A stretch of 64,000 bases of DNA from Pseudomonas purpurea (GCF_039908635.1 NZ_CP150918.1:2537001-2601000), one strand, 5' to 3'. Counted from the stretch's first letter, positions 1-8,815 are shown. Translations and numbers: made by a program. The notes: generated from the sequence alone by a model not told the origin.

Positions 1-2
1 CC

Positions 3-977
3 CCAAGCACCTGGCGGCAGGTTGACCGGGAAATCGTCACGGCCTCGCACTCTGCAACCAGCCAGGCAAAGGAGTATGCACACGGCACCATGGAGTACTG
101 GCGCACCCGAGTCTTTGAACAGACTGAAGAGCGCTTCATTCCGTGGTTCAGCAGTTACTGGACTCAGGAGTGGCTGGAAATCAAGGTGAGCTGGTACGCG
201 CTGAGCGCTTCGGGTGAGAGTGACCGGTCGGCGACGCGTTTGGCGGCTTACTTGCAGGAGCAGTACAACGACCGTGTACTGGCACCCGTCGCCGTTGAGA
301 TAGACCCGGACGCGATCATGGCACAGACGACGGAGTTCTATGTCCAGTTGCTGGGCAAGCAGTTGCAGGATATCGCTCAGCGCTACCGACTCCCGGCGGA
401 TCAATTCAATCGGCGACTCAATGACGTTCCAGCGATTGCACTGGCGCCACCTCCCACCTACAACGCTTCGCTCTATCAGCTCGTTCATGCCGAGCCGCTG
501 GCCAAACTGCCGGCCTATCAGGCGCTGATGGCGCGGATACTGGTGTCTGCGGGCGGTACGGAGGTCGGCGCATCGCAGGCCGCGATCTCATCCGTGGCGA
601 AACGCACCAGCGAAAAGCTTGAGGCACAGTTTGCCACCCGAGGCATCGGAGGGGCGATTGCGGCTGCGGTGGGTCGGGTCGCCGGCCTGGTCATTTCCGT
701 GGGCATGGCGGGCGTGCGCGCCATTACCCATGAGAGCGAGCGGCCGGACATGGAAGCCCAGCTTCGCCAGAACCTGAGTGCAGCCTTCGACCAGGCGTGG
801 CTGGCCATGCTGCAGAACCGGGCCACGGGCGTGATGGCCGGGGTCAATTATCTGGCCGGGCAGGTTGAAGGTCATTTCGCCGAACCACCACCGTCGGCAC
901 CACTTGAGACACCTGTACCAGAAGAGTCGCCGCACCCGGACGCAGAGATGTCTGGCGAATACTGGCGTTCTTGGTGA
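3..977 (+). CDS. Unknown protein, 5'-truncated by window edge
   Basis: The reading frame is open from the first bases, so the gene starts upstream; the first internal Met is at 90. I do not recognise a family. The visible part begins with a Trp/Tyr/Phe-rich segment (EYWRTRVFEQ, then FIPWFSSYWTQEW), followed by a mostly helical region. Near the C-terminus a Gly/Ala-rich hydrophobic stretch (GIGGAIAAAVGRVAGLVISV) could insert in or lie against a membrane. The tail is Pro/Glu-rich and ends in YWRSW. It converges with ppnN, with a short inverted repeat between them. It could be an envelope-associated protein, but no function should be assigned. Confidence 0.7.
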   Translation, partial: PSTWRQVDREIVTASHSATSQAKEYAHGTMEYWRTRVFEQTEERFIPWFSSYWTQEWLEIKVSWYALSASGESDRSATRLAAYLQEQYNDRVLAPVAVEIDPDAIMAQTTEFYVQLLGKQLQDIAQRYRLPADQFNRRLNDVPAIALAPPPTYNASLYQLVHAEPLAKLPAYQALMARILVSAGGTEVGASQAAISSVAKRTSEKLEAQFATRGIGGAIAAAVGRVAGLVISVGMAGVRAITHESERPDMEAQLRQNLSAAFDQAWLAMLQNRATGVMAGVNYLAGQVEGHFAEPPPSAPLETPVPEESPHPDAEMSGEYWRSW

Positions 978-990
978 CGCCTGTGGCCGG

Positions 991-1013
991 TCGCCAGAGC
1001 CAGGACCTGGCGA
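991..1013. terminator. Weak inverted repeat between convergent genes
   Basis: TCGCCAG (991-997) pairs with CTGGCGA (1007-1013) in the short gap between the partial gene and ppnN, whose 3' ends face each other. There is no T-run on either side, so termination activity is only an inference from position. Confidence 0.3.
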
Positions 1014-1035
1014 TGGGCCGTTCATGCCGAACGTG

Positions 1036-2409
1036 TCAGCTGACCACCTGATAGCAAGGCACATACGCGGCGCCACCCGGCAGCTTCATGCGGTGCTGCG
1101 CGACGAACGCTTGCAGCAAACGATCCAGCGGTTGCATGACCGCGACGTCGCCCTTGATCTGGTATGGACCGTGTTTTTCGATCAGACGGATGCCCTTGTC
1201 TTTCACGTTGCCGGCCACGATGCCGGAAAACGCGCGCCGCAGATTGGCGGCCAGTTCATGTGCCGGCAGCTCGCGGCTCAGTTGCAGGTCGGCCATGTTG
1301 GTGTGGGTAGGGTCGAACGGACGCTGGAAGCCTTCGTCGATCTTCAGCAGCCAGTTGAAGTGGAAGGCGTCGTTACGTTCGCGACGGAACTGTTTGACGG
1401 TCTTCAGGCCAGCGGTCATTTGCCGTGCCACTTCAGCCGGGTTGTCGATGATGATCTGGTACTGGCTCTGCGCGGCTTCGCCCAGGGTTGCGCCGACGAA
1501 CGCGTGTAACTGCTCCAGGTACGGCGCTGCGCTTTTCGGCCCGGTGAGCACGACGGGGAAGGGCAGGTCCTGGTTGTCCGGGTGCATCAAGATGCCCAGC
1601 AGGTACAGGAACTCTTCGGCGGTGCCGGCGCCTCCGGGGAAAATGATGATGCCGTGACCGACGCGCACGAAGGCTTCCAGGCGTTTTTCGATGTCGGGCA
1701 TGATCACCAGTTCATTGACGATCGGGTTCGGTGCTTCGGCCGCGATAATGCCCGGCTCCGTCAGGCCCAGGTAGCGACCGGTGGTGATCCGTTGCTTGGC
1801 GTGGGAAATGGTGGCGCCCTTCATCGGCCCTTTCATCACGCCAGGCCCGCAACCAGTGCAGACGTCGAGGCTGCGCAGGCCCAGTTCGTGGCCGACTTTC
1901 TTGGTGTACTGGTATTCCTCGGTGCTGATCGAGTGACCGCCCCAGCACACCACCATTTTCGGCTCCACGCCGGGACGCAGGGTGCGGGCGTTGCGCAGCA
2001 GATGGAACACGTAATCGGTGATGCCCTGGGAGCTGTCCAGGTCGATGCGCTGGCTGCCCAGCTCATTCTCGGTGTAGACGATGTCGCGCAGGGCGCTGAA
2101 GAGCATCTCGCGGGTACTGGCGATCATCTCGCCGTCGACAAAGGCGTCGGCCGGTGCATTGAGCAGTTCCAGGCGCACGCCACGGTCCTGTTGGTGAATG
2201 CGAATTTCGAAATCCTTGTAGGCCTCCAGGATCGTCTTGGCGTTGTCGACGTGGGCGCCGGTGTTGAGAATTGCCAGGGCACATTGACGAAACAGGGTGT
2301 AAGTGCTGCCGGAGCCGGCTTCGCTGAGTTGCTGGACTTCGCGTTGGGACAGTGTCTCCAGGCTGCCTTTGGGGCTTACCGAAGCATTGATTACGTGTCT
2401 TGCGGTCAT
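1036..2409 (-). CDS. ppnN: Pyrimidine/purine nucleotide 5'-monophosphate nucleosidase (LOG family)
   Basis: PpnN-type enzymes hydrolyse nucleoside monophosphates to the free base and ribose 5-phosphate in the cytoplasm; the E. coli enzyme (YgdH) responds to (p)ppGpp. The 457-residue product matches the family length (about 454). The LOG/lysine-decarboxylase-like core is visible: CWGGHSIS near residue 155, GCGPGVMKGPMKGA near 187-199, and the hallmark PGGAGTAEE at 258-266. A PpnN-specific N-terminal domain precedes the core. The start at 2409 (MTARHV) is preceded by AAGGAA; the longer open frame upstream has no such site. It is divergent from the DUF3087 gene. Confidence 0.9.
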   Translation of the reverse strand: MTARHVINASVSPKGSLETLSQREVQQLSEAGSGSTYTLFRQCALAILNTGAHVDNAKTILEAYKDFEIRIHQQDRGVRLELLNAPADAFVDGEMIASTREMLFSALRDIVYTENELGSQRIDLDSSQGITDYVFHLLRNARTLRPGVEPKMVVCWGGHSISTEEYQYTKKVGHELGLRSLDVCTGCGPGVMKGPMKGATISHAKQRITTGRYLGLTEPGIIAAEAPNPIVNELVIMPDIEKRLEAFVRVGHGIIIFPGGAGTAEEFLYLLGILMHPDNQDLPFPVVLTGPKSAAPYLEQLHAFVGATLGEAAQSQYQIIIDNPAEVARQMTAGLKTVKQFRRERNDAFHFNWLLKIDEGFQRPFDPTHTNMADLQLSRELPAHELAANLRRAFSGIVAGNVKDKGIRLIEKHGPYQIKGDVAVMQPLDRLLQAFVAQHRMKLPGGAAYVPCYQVVS

Positions 2410-2672
2410 TCTGGGTTCCTTGAAAACAATGTCACCGACGCAGCAGGCCCTGGGCATCAGGGGCGTGAGCGCCGAAAACGGTCGCGTGTGGCGGGCATTT
2501 TGTCCGGCGTTCGGGCGGGAAAGCAAATCGTCAAGCTATTCGTTTTGCGGCGGGCGCGTTGCGCAGTATTGGTCACAAAACCCGCCATTGCCCGAACGTG
2601 CCCGCAATAAGCGTGTGTGTGAGGGCATCAGAGGTGATAATGCCCCGCCATTTATCAAGGAGTGCTGAAGCG

Positions 2673-3218
2673 ATGTTCGAGATCAAACCGTTCGATCCCG
2701 AGTCTTATCGACGTCAAACGCGAAAGAGCACCCTGGTCATTGTCCTGCTCTTCGTGTCGCTGGCGATGGTCTTGTCGACAGCGGCCGTGCTGGTGTTCGG
2801 CGAATCCGGCGGTGACAATTTCCGCTTCAATCTGGGGGGCGTTCTGGCGGCACTGGCGGTGTGCGCGGCGCTGATGCGGCTCAAGTTCTGGTCGCAACCG
2901 TGGATGGCGGCGGCCGTGTATGGCTGGCAGCTCAAGCGCAGCCTGATGAAAGTCACCAACGTCATGCATCAGGTGACCGATGCCGTGCAGGCCGGCGATG
3001 CAGCCGCGATGAAGTTGCTGCGGTTTTACCATTTGGGGGTGACGCAGATGTATCAGTTGGACGCCAACTCCAGCGCCCTGAGCCAGATGGTCCGTGAAAT
3101 CGACCAGCATAAAGCGGCCATGCAAGCGCAGGGGCTGGAGGTCGATCAGAACCGTCTGGACCCCGCCTGGCTGGAATCGGTGAAGCAGGGTGCGACGGCT
3201 AAAGACACCTCGCGCTAA
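2673..3218 (+). CDS. DUF3087 family membrane protein
   Basis: A 181-residue protein starting MFEIKPFDPESYRRQTRKST, as in DUF3087 proteins. Two hydrophobic segments (about residues 20-42 and 52-70) are followed by a mainly helical cytoplasmic region with many Met, Gln and Ala. The function is unknown. The start at 2673 is chosen because AAGGAG lies ten bases upstream; the open frame extends about 110 bases further but contains the ribosome-binding site. It is divergent from ppnN and convergent with the RpiR regulator. Confidence 0.8.
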   Translation: MFEIKPFDPESYRRQTRKSTLVIVLLFVSLAMVLSTAAVLVFGESGGDNFRFNLGGVLAALAVCAALMRLKFWSQPWMAAAVYGWQLKRSLMKVTNVMHQVTDAVQAGDAAAMKLLRFYHLGVTQMYQLDANSSALSQMVREIDQHKAAMQAQGLEVDQNRLDPAWLESVKQGATAKDTSR

Positions 3219-3252
3219 CCCGGCGTCAAACCCGTACGGCAGCGCCCGCGCC

Positions 3253-4161
3253 TCACTTCTTCGAGGTTCTGCCGTTGCCGGGCAGGTGCAGGTAGGACAT
3301 CACGCTTTCTGTCAGCTCGGTCGCCAGTTTCACGGTTTCCTTGTTGCGCGCCATCACGCCTGCGACCAACCCTTCGATCAACGCCAGTACGGCAACGTTG
3401 GAACTGGTCAGCACCGGGTGGTCGGCGGCGGCGAACAGTACGTGCTGGGCAATGGGCGTCAAGGGCGAGGCGGGTGAATCGGTAATCGCCAACACCGTCG
3501 CCCCGCGCTCATGGGCGAAGCGCGAGAGTTGCAGGGTGTCGAGGGAATAGCGCGGCAATGAAATCGCCAGCAGCACGTCCTTGTCGGTGATGGCGGCCAG
3601 TCGGTAGGCCGCGTTTTCGTTGCCGCCCTCCATACTGATCGCGGTGGCGTCGGCGCAGAAGGGCATCAGGGTCGAGGCCGCAAGGCCAGCCATGTAGACG
3701 CTGTTGCCGAAGCCCAGGATGTAAATCTTGCGCGCCTGCGTCAGGCAGGTCACCACCGCCTCGAAGGTCTCGGGGTGGTTGAGGGTGCCCGTGGTGCCGA
3801 GGTTGCTGGTCGCGCTCTGGACTTGCTCATGCAGGCCGAACGCACCACCGGGGCGGTGCGCCAGTTCGTTGCGCAGCTTGTCCACCGGCGACACCATTTG
3901 CTGCAAGGTGGCAACCAGTTCGGCTTTCATGCCGGTGTAGCCCCCCAGGTCCAGGGCCTTGGCCAACCGGTTGACGGCGGCGGGCGAGGTGGACGTTTCG
4001 TGGGCCATTTCTTCGATGGTCAGGGTCGCGGCTTTCAGGGGGTGACGCAGGATAAAGTCGGCGACCTTGCGTAGCGAAGGCTGCAAGTCACCCAGTACTT
4101 CGGCCAGTTTGCGCATGACCGGGGCGGCGTAGACGGTGGTGTTTTTCGTCGGGTTCGGCAT
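3253..4161 (-). CDS. MurR/RpiR family transcriptional regulator
   Basis: A 302-residue cytoplasmic DNA-binding protein. The N-terminal HTH_6 domain (residues about 15-90) includes LTIEEMAHETSTSPAAVNRLAKAL. A C-terminal SIS domain (about 125-260) would bind a sugar phosphate or related ligand: KIYILGFGNSVYMAGLAAS, then DVLLAISLPRYSLDTLQLSRF. The start MPNPTKN at 4161 fits family N-termini. It lies directly downstream of the ABC transporter and deacylase genes in the same orientation, so it probably controls that operon. A TTTCA/TGAAA dyad upstream of the operon (about 8622-8658) is a candidate operator. Confidence 0.85.
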   Translation of the reverse strand: MPNPTKNTTVYAAPVMRKLAEVLGDLQPSLRKVADFILRHPLKAATLTIEEMAHETSTSPAAVNRLAKALDLGGYTGMKAELVATLQQMVSPVDKLRNELAHRPGGAFGLHEQVQSATSNLGTTGTLNHPETFEAVVTCLTQARKIYILGFGNSVYMAGLAASTLMPFCADATAISMEGGNENAAYRLAAITDKDVLLAISLPRYSLDTLQLSRFAHERGATVLAITDSPASPLTPIAQHVLFAAADHPVLTSSNVAVLALIEGLVAGVMARNKETVKLATELTESVMSYLHLPGNGRTSKK

Positions 4162-4284
4162 ATCCGGCTCAACATTCCTGAAGGTTAGAAGGGACCGTGC
4201 CGGGTGCCCTTGGCGTGAGTGCGGGCCAGTGTATCCGAAGCCGACCGTGGGTGTGCAGCACAGCGCCAACGGTCGGCGAACGGC

Positions 4285-5049
4285 TTACTTCAAGCTGCCG
4301 GCCAGAAACTGCTGGAGCCGCTCGGACTGCGGATTGACCAGCACTTCCCGCGGATTACCGCGCTCCTCGACCTGGCCTTTGTGCAGGAACACCAGTTGAT
4401 TGGAGACCTCGCGGGCAAACCCCATTTCATGGGTCACGACCACCATCGTCCGGCCTTCCTGTGCCAGGTCCTGCATGACCTTGAGTACGTCGCCGACCAG
4501 TTCCGGGTCGAGCGCCGACGTTGGCTCGTCAAACAGCATCACTTCCGGTTCCATCGCCAGCGCCCGGGCAATCGCCACGCGCTGTTGTTCGCCGCCGGAC
4601 ATGTGCGCCGGGTAGGCGCCCATGCGGTGCGCCACGCCGACTTTATTGAGGTAGTGCTCGGCTTTTTCCCGGGCCAGCTTCTTGTCCATGCCTTGCACGT
4701 GCACGGGTGCTTCCATGACGTTTTCCAAGGCGTTCATGTGCGACCACAGGTTGAAGTGCTGAAACACCATCGCCAGTCGCGAACGCATGCGTTGCAACTG
4801 TTTCGGCTCGGCGGCCTTGAGCCCGCCCAGTTTGGTGGGGACCAGCTTCAGTTGTTCGCCATTGAGCAGGATGTTGCCCGCGTTGGGTTGCTCCAGCAGG
4901 TTGATGCAACGCAGGAACGTGCTTTTGCCGGAGCCGCTGGAGCCGATGATGCTGATCACGTCACCGGCCTTCGCTTCCAGGGACACGCCCTTGAGCACTT
5001 CGTGGCTGCCGTAGCGTTTGTGCAGATCCTGGATTTCAAGTGTGTTCAT
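4285..5049 (-). CDS. Polar amino acid ABC transporter ATP-binding protein (HisP-like)
   Basis: The 254-residue cytoplasmic ATPase powers the two permeases encoded upstream in the operon. Visible motifs are the Walker A loop GSSGSGKST (about residue 36), the signature MSGGEQQRVAIARAL (about 152), Walker B VMLFDEPTSALDPE and the switch histidine in VVTHEMGFA. Length and sequence fit the HisP/ArtP/GlnQ group. It is the penultimate gene of a minus-strand operon: binding protein, permease, permease, deacylase, ATPase, regulator. The substrate cannot be read from the ATPase. Confidence 0.9.
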   Translation of the reverse strand: MNTLEIQDLHKRYGSHEVLKGVSLEAKAGDVISIIGSSGSGKSTFLRCINLLEQPNAGNILLNGEQLKLVPTKLGGLKAAEPKQLQRMRSRLAMVFQHFNLWSHMNALENVMEAPVHVQGMDKKLAREKAEHYLNKVGVAHRMGAYPAHMSGGEQQRVAIARALAMEPEVMLFDEPTSALDPELVGDVLKVMQDLAQEGRTMVVVTHEMGFAREVSNQLVFLHKGQVEERGNPREVLVNPQSERLQQFLAGSLK

Positions 5050-5067
5050 GGTGTCGATTCTCTTGAG

Positions 5068-6180
5068 TCAGTCGCTGAGCAGGCGACCCTGGCGAATAGG
5101 TGTGCTGCCGGCGACCTTGGCCAGCCACAATCCGGGCTGGGCAAAGCGCAGGCGTTCGCGGGCATAAAGAATGCCGTCGGTGGTGGCGGTCACCACGCTG
5201 TGGCGGTCGTTCAGCGGGTCGATGACTTCGAACAGCGGGTCGCCCACCTTGACCTTGGCCCCCAGCGGTTGCAGGAAACTCACCACGCCGGGGTGCGGCG
5301 CATAGGCGTATTGCGCGCCGGCGAACGGCGTTGCTTCGCAGCAGGTGGACGGCGCATCCGGCCAGTCGCCGCGGATCAGCCCTTGCTCGGCGAGGTAACC
5401 CAGGATCTGCTCGGCGCTGACCATGCACGGCTCGCGCTCGGTGTCGGCCATGCCGCGCAACTCGATGGTGGTTGCCACGCACGCCAGGGGAATGTTGGCC
5501 AGCGGGAACAGTTCAGCCAGGCGCAGCCACGGTATCGCGCAGGCTTCATCGAAGGCATTGCCGCCCGCGTCCTCGGCCAACAGCACGGCGCCAGCCTCCA
5601 GGCGCGCCGCCAGTGAACGCAGGCGCAGCCAGTTTTGGGGCAGGGCGTAAAGCAACATGATGGATTCGAAGTCGCAATGCAGGTCCAGCACCACATCGGC
5701 ATCGCAGGCGTGCTGCAACAGCAGGCGACGCAAACCGTCGAGTTCCGATTCGGCCTGCGGCATGTCGGCGATGACTTCAATCATGGCGCGACGGATCAAC
5801 GCCACGTTGGCGTCGGCGTCATCGCCCAGTTGACCTTTCAGATGTACCGCAACCGCTTCGGCCAATTCCGGGAAGTCACGGTTGAAGTTTTTGCCGCTGT
5901 TGAACTCGAAACGGCCCTGATGGGTGGCCTGGAACATCTGGCCGATCCCGATCGGGTTGGCCATCGGCACCAGTTCAATCACGCCGGTCAGCCGGCCCTG
6001 TTCTTCCAGTTCCCGCAGACGGCGTTTGAGTTCGACGGCAACGCGCATGCCGGGCAATTCGTCGGCATGCAACGAAGCCTGGATGTAAGCCTTGCGTTTG
6101 CCGCTGCCGAACCGAAACAACGACAGCGTGCGTTCAGTGCCGCTGGCGCTCCACGGCAGGACGTAGTGAATGTGCTCCAT
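5068..6180 (-). CDS. Succinylglutamate desuccinylase/aspartoacylase family deacylase
   Basis: A 370-residue zinc-dependent carboxypeptidase-like hydrolase. Probable zinc ligands are His38 and Glu41 in SLHADELPG and His168 in LDLHCD; the probable catalytic Glu240 is in TTIELRG. Relatives remove acyl groups from N-acyl amino acids (AstE, aspartoacylase, DoeB). The gene sits between permease and ATPase genes of an amino-acid ABC transporter, separated by 9 and 18 bases, so it very likely acts on the imported compound. My inference is that the transporter imports an N-acylated amino acid or related amide, which this enzyme deacylates. The exact substrate is unknown; it is not in an arginine-succinyltransferase (ast) operon. 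Confidence 0.85.
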   Translation of the reverse strand: MEHIHYVLPWSASGTERTLSLFRFGSGKRKAYIQASLHADELPGMRVAVELKRRLRELEEQGRLTGVIELVPMANPIGIGQMFQATHQGRFEFNSGKNFNRDFPELAEAVAVHLKGQLGDDADANVALIRRAMIEVIADMPQAESELDGLRRLLLQHACDADVVLDLHCDFESIMLLYALPQNWLRLRSLAARLEAGAVLLAEDAGGNAFDEACAIPWLRLAELFPLANIPLACVATTIELRGMADTEREPCMVSAEQILGYLAEQGLIRGDWPDAPSTCCEATPFAGAQYAYAPHPGVVSFLQPLGAKVKVGDPLFEVIDPLNDRHSVVTATTDGILYARERLRFAQPGLWLAKVAGSTPIRQGRLLSD

Positions 6181-6189
6181 GGGATTTCC

Positions 6190-6885
6190 TTAATGTTTGC
6201 GTGGGGCCAGATACGCCAGCCAGTGGCGTTCGGCGAGCTTGAACAGACGCACGAGAATGAAGGTCAGGACCAGGTAGATCAGGCCGGCGGTGATAAACGC
6301 CTCGAATGGCAGGTAAAACCGCGCACTGACCGTGCGTGCCGCGCCAGTGATGTCGACCAGGGTGACGATGGACGCCAGGCTGGTGGTTTGCAGCATCATC
6401 AGCACTTCGTTGCTGTACTGCGGCAATGCCCGGCGCAACGCTGACGGCAGCAGAATCCGCCGGTACAGGGTGCGGCGCGACATGCCCATGGCCTTGGCCG
6501 CTTCGATCTCGCCGGCCGAGGTGGATTTGAGGCTGCCGGCCAGCAATTCCGCGCTGTAGGCGCTGGTGTTGATCGCAAACGCCAGGCACGCGCAGAACGT
6601 CGCGCTGGACAGATACGGCCACAGCACGCTTTGGCGTACGGCTTCGAATTGCGCCAGGCCGTAGTAGATCAAAAACAGCTGCACCAGCATTGGCGTGCCA
6701 CGGATGACGTAGGTGTAGAGCCACGCCGGGAAGTTGACCAGCGGCGAGCGGGACACGCGCATCAACGCCAGCGGCACCGCCAGCATCAGGCCGAAGGCCA
6801 GGGAAATCAGCAGCAGTTTGAGGGTCAGCACCGCGCCACTGAGGTACAGCGGCAGGTTTTCCCAGATCAGGGTGTAATCGAGCAT
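6190..6885 (-). CDS. Polar amino acid ABC transporter permease (HisM-like)
   Basis: A 231-residue inner-membrane permease with about five hydrophobic segments and the EAA loop (EIEAAKAMGMSRRTLYRRILLPSALR, near 127-152) that contacts the ATPase. It begins MLDYTLIWENLPLYLSGAVLTLKL, as in HisM/ArtM-type subunits. It lies 17 bases downstream of the partner permease gene and 9 bases upstream of the deacylase gene. It is expected to pair with the HisQ-like permease. Confidence 0.9.
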   Translation of the reverse strand: MLDYTLIWENLPLYLSGAVLTLKLLLISLAFGLMLAVPLALMRVSRSPLVNFPAWLYTYVIRGTPMLVQLFLIYYGLAQFEAVRQSVLWPYLSSATFCACLAFAINTSAYSAELLAGSLKSTSAGEIEAAKAMGMSRRTLYRRILLPSALRRALPQYSNEVLMMLQTTSLASIVTLVDITGAARTVSARFYLPFEAFITAGLIYLVLTFILVRLFKLAERHWLAYLAPRKH

Positions 6886-6902
6886 GGTCGGTCAGCTCCC
6901 AC

Positions 6903-7592
6903 TCACAGGTCGGCGGCTTTGATGCCGACCGAATAGTGTTTTTCCAGGTAGCGCAGCAGCAGCAACGAGACGCTGGTGAGCATCAGGTACAGCGCCGCCA
7001 CGGCGAGGAAAAACGTAAAGGGTTCATGGGTCGCATCGGCGGCGTTCTTGGCCTTGAACATCATGTCCTGCAGGCCGATCACCGAAATCAGCGCAGTGGA
7101 TTTGGTCAGCACCAGCCAGTTGTTGGTGAAGCCCGGAATCGCGAAGCGAATCATCTGCGGCACCAGAATCCGCCAGAACACCTGGGCGCTGCTCATGCCG
7201 TACGCCGCGCCAGCCTCGGCCTGGCCCTTGGGAATGGCCATGAAGGCGCCACGAAAGGTTTCCGACAGGTAGGCGCCAAAGATGAAGCCCATGGTGCAGA
7301 CGCCTGCCACAAACGGATCGATGTCGATGTAGTGGGTGTAACCAAGCCCGAGGGCGACGCGGTTCACCAGGTCCTGGCCGCCATAGAAAATCAGCAGGAT
7401 CAGTACCAGGTCGGGAATGCCGCGAATCACCGTGGTGTAGCCTTCGCCCAGGGTTGCCAGCCATTTGAGCGGTGACAGCCGAAACGCTGCACCGATCAGC
7501 CCCAGCGTAATGGCCAGCGCCATGGCGCTCAGGGCCAGATTGATCGACAGCCAGGCGCCATCGAGAATGCTCGATCCGTAGCCGTGAAGCAT
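6903..7592 (-). CDS. Polar amino acid ABC transporter permease (HisQ-like)
   Basis: A 229-residue inner-membrane permease. The EAA loop is visible as QAEAGAAYGMSSAQVFWRILVPQMIRF, with hydrophobic segments before and after. I place the start at the ATG at 7592 (MLHGYGSS), which has GAGGA about eight bases upstream; a GTG 15 bases further upstream would overlap that site. It forms the heterodimeric membrane channel with the next gene. Confidence 0.88.
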   Translation of the reverse strand: MLHGYGSSILDGAWLSINLALSAMALAITLGLIGAAFRLSPLKWLATLGEGYTTVIRGIPDLVLILLIFYGGQDLVNRVALGLGYTHYIDIDPFVAGVCTMGFIFGAYLSETFRGAFMAIPKGQAEAGAAYGMSSAQVFWRILVPQMIRFAIPGFTNNWLVLTKSTALISVIGLQDMMFKAKNAADATHEPFTFFLAVAALYLMLTSVSLLLLRYLEKHYSVGIKAADL

Positions 7593-7685
7593 GATGAAGT
7601 TCCTCACCCGAAACGCCGGCAGGCGTGCGGGACCAGCAAGAAAAGTGGCGTCGGCGACGGGCCGACGCCAGCGTTACAGGAAGGC

Positions 7686-8462
7686 TTATTCGCCGTAGAT
7701 GTCGAACGCGAAGTACTTGGCCATGACCTGCTGGTACTTGCCGTTGGCGCGGATCGCGTCAATCGCGGCGTTCAGGCGTGCGGCGTTCGCGCCATCACCC
7801 TTGCGCACCGCAATACCGGCGCCCCGGCCGAAGTATTTCGGGTCGTTGATGTCCGGGCCCACCAGCGCAAAACCATTCCCGGCCGGGGTTTTGATGAAGC
7901 TTTCATTGGTGTTGACGATGTCGGCGAGGGTGGCGTCCAGTCGGCCCGACACCAGGTCCAGGAACGCTTCGCTCTGGGCCGAGTACCGCACGATCTCGAC
8001 GCCGGCCGGCGCCAGTTGCTCGGTGGCGTAGCGGTCATAGGTCGAAGAGCGTTGTACGCCGAGTTTCTTGCCTTTGAGGTCGACGGCGGGGTCGTTGATC
8101 ACCTGGCCGGTCTTCATCGCGAACTTGCCGGGGGTGTGGTAGTACTTTTTGCTGAAGTCGACCGATTTCATGCGGTCTTCGGTGATCGACATCGAGGACA
8201 GCACCGCATCGATCTTGCGCACTTTGAGCGAGGGAATCATCCCGTCGAATTCTTGGATGACCCACTGGCATTTGACCTTCATCTCATCGCACAAGGCGTT
8301 GCCGATGTCGTAGTCGAAGCCACTGATGTTGCCTTCCGGGGTCTTGAAGGAGAAGGGTGGGTAAGCCGCTTCGATCCCGATCCGCAGACTGTCTTCGTCG
8401 GCGTGGGCCAGGCTGCCGAAGGCGCAAAGTGCCAGTGCAGCGAGAAGTCCGGTCTTGTTCAT
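7686..8462 (-). CDS. Periplasmic amino-acid-binding protein of ABC transporter (HisJ/ArgT-like)
   Basis: A 258-residue secreted binding protein, first gene of the operon. The start MNKTGLLAALALCAFGSLAHA at 8462 gives a standard Sec signal peptide with a cleavage site after AHA. The mature part shows the SBP_bac_3 fold signature (RIGIEAAYPPFSFKTPEG, GFDYDIGNALCDEMKVKC). The DYDIGNALCDEM segment and the acidic residues resemble binders of basic or polar amino acids, but the ligand is not identifiable. The long intergenic region upstream carries candidate operators. Confidence 0.88.
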   Translation of the reverse strand: MNKTGLLAALALCAFGSLAHADEDSLRIGIEAAYPPFSFKTPEGNISGFDYDIGNALCDEMKVKCQWVIQEFDGMIPSLKVRKIDAVLSSMSITEDRMKSVDFSKKYYHTPGKFAMKTGQVINDPAVDLKGKKLGVQRSSTYDRYATEQLAPAGVEIVRYSAQSEAFLDLVSGRLDATLADIVNTNESFIKTPAGNGFALVGPDINDPKYFGRGAGIAVRKGDGANAARLNAAIDAIRANGKYQQVMAKYFAFDIYGE

Positions 8463-8621
8463 ATTGTTGACTCCTGGGTAAGGCGTAGAGGGCTGATCCG
8501 GGTAAAACCCCGGCGTGGGTGTTTTACGGTGTAGCGATCGGCCCGAATTGTTGTTGTGGGTGCCTTCCGGTCTGGCGGGGTGTGTCGGTTGTTGCGTTCC
8601 AGTGGAGGCTATAAATGACAT

Positions 8622-8658
8622 GTTTTATTTCAGAAATCAATTTAATGAAAATAAAAAC
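8622..8658. promoter_or_regulatory. Inverted repeat, candidate RpiR-family operator
   Basis: GTTTTATTTCA (8622-8632) faces TGAAAATAAAAAC (8646-8658) across a 13-base spacer. The inner arms are TTTCA and TGAAA. The dyad lies about 160-195 bases upstream of the binding-protein start, in the AT-rich centre of the divergent region. The link to the RpiR regulator of the same operon is inferred from position and from dyad operators of that family. Confidence 0.4.
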
Positions 8659-8680
8659 GTCACCGCCGGTCCGGACATTA

Positions 8681-8702
8681 AATCGGCACGATCGTGCCGA
8701 TT
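8681..8702. promoter_or_regulatory. 22-base perfect palindrome, candidate operator
   Basis: The sequence from 8681 to 8702 equals its own reverse complement, centred on CGATCG, with half-site AATCGGCACGA. It lies 114 bases before the azlC start and about 220 before the ABC operon start. An uninterrupted palindrome without a loop suggests a binding site for a dimeric regulator rather than an RNA hairpin. The cognate regulator is unknown; Lrp/AsnC regulators often control azlCD-type genes, but none is encoded nearby. Confidence 0.45.
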
Positions 8703-8815
8703 GGTGGGGCGCGCAGGGCTGGCGCGAGGCTAAATGGCAACTGCGCAAGATTGTTCAAGACAGACGCGTGCGCGGCTGACACAGTCAGCAACCCTTTTGC
8801 GATGTGTTGAACGTT

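Larger units (their letters stand above)
8463..8815. other. Regulatory region between ABC operon and azlCD
   Basis: This 353-base stretch holds no convincing gene. It separates the divergent ABC/deacylase operon and azlCD. The middle part (about 8605-8660) is AT-rich, unlike the flanking genes, and holds a long inverted repeat; next to it is a 22-base perfect palindrome. Both promoters are expected here. Confidence 0.7.

Noticed and set aside
588-1509. Long open frames overlapping the first gene and the end of ppnN on the opposite strands
   Set aside because: They lie antisense or out of frame to well-supported genes and show arginine/histidine-rich composition typical of shadow frames in high-GC DNA.
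4219-5616. 465-codon plus-strand frame across the ABC ATPase and deacylase genes
   Set aside because: It is antisense to two genes with complete catalytic motifs; its translation is His/Gln/Arg-rich with no family resemblance.
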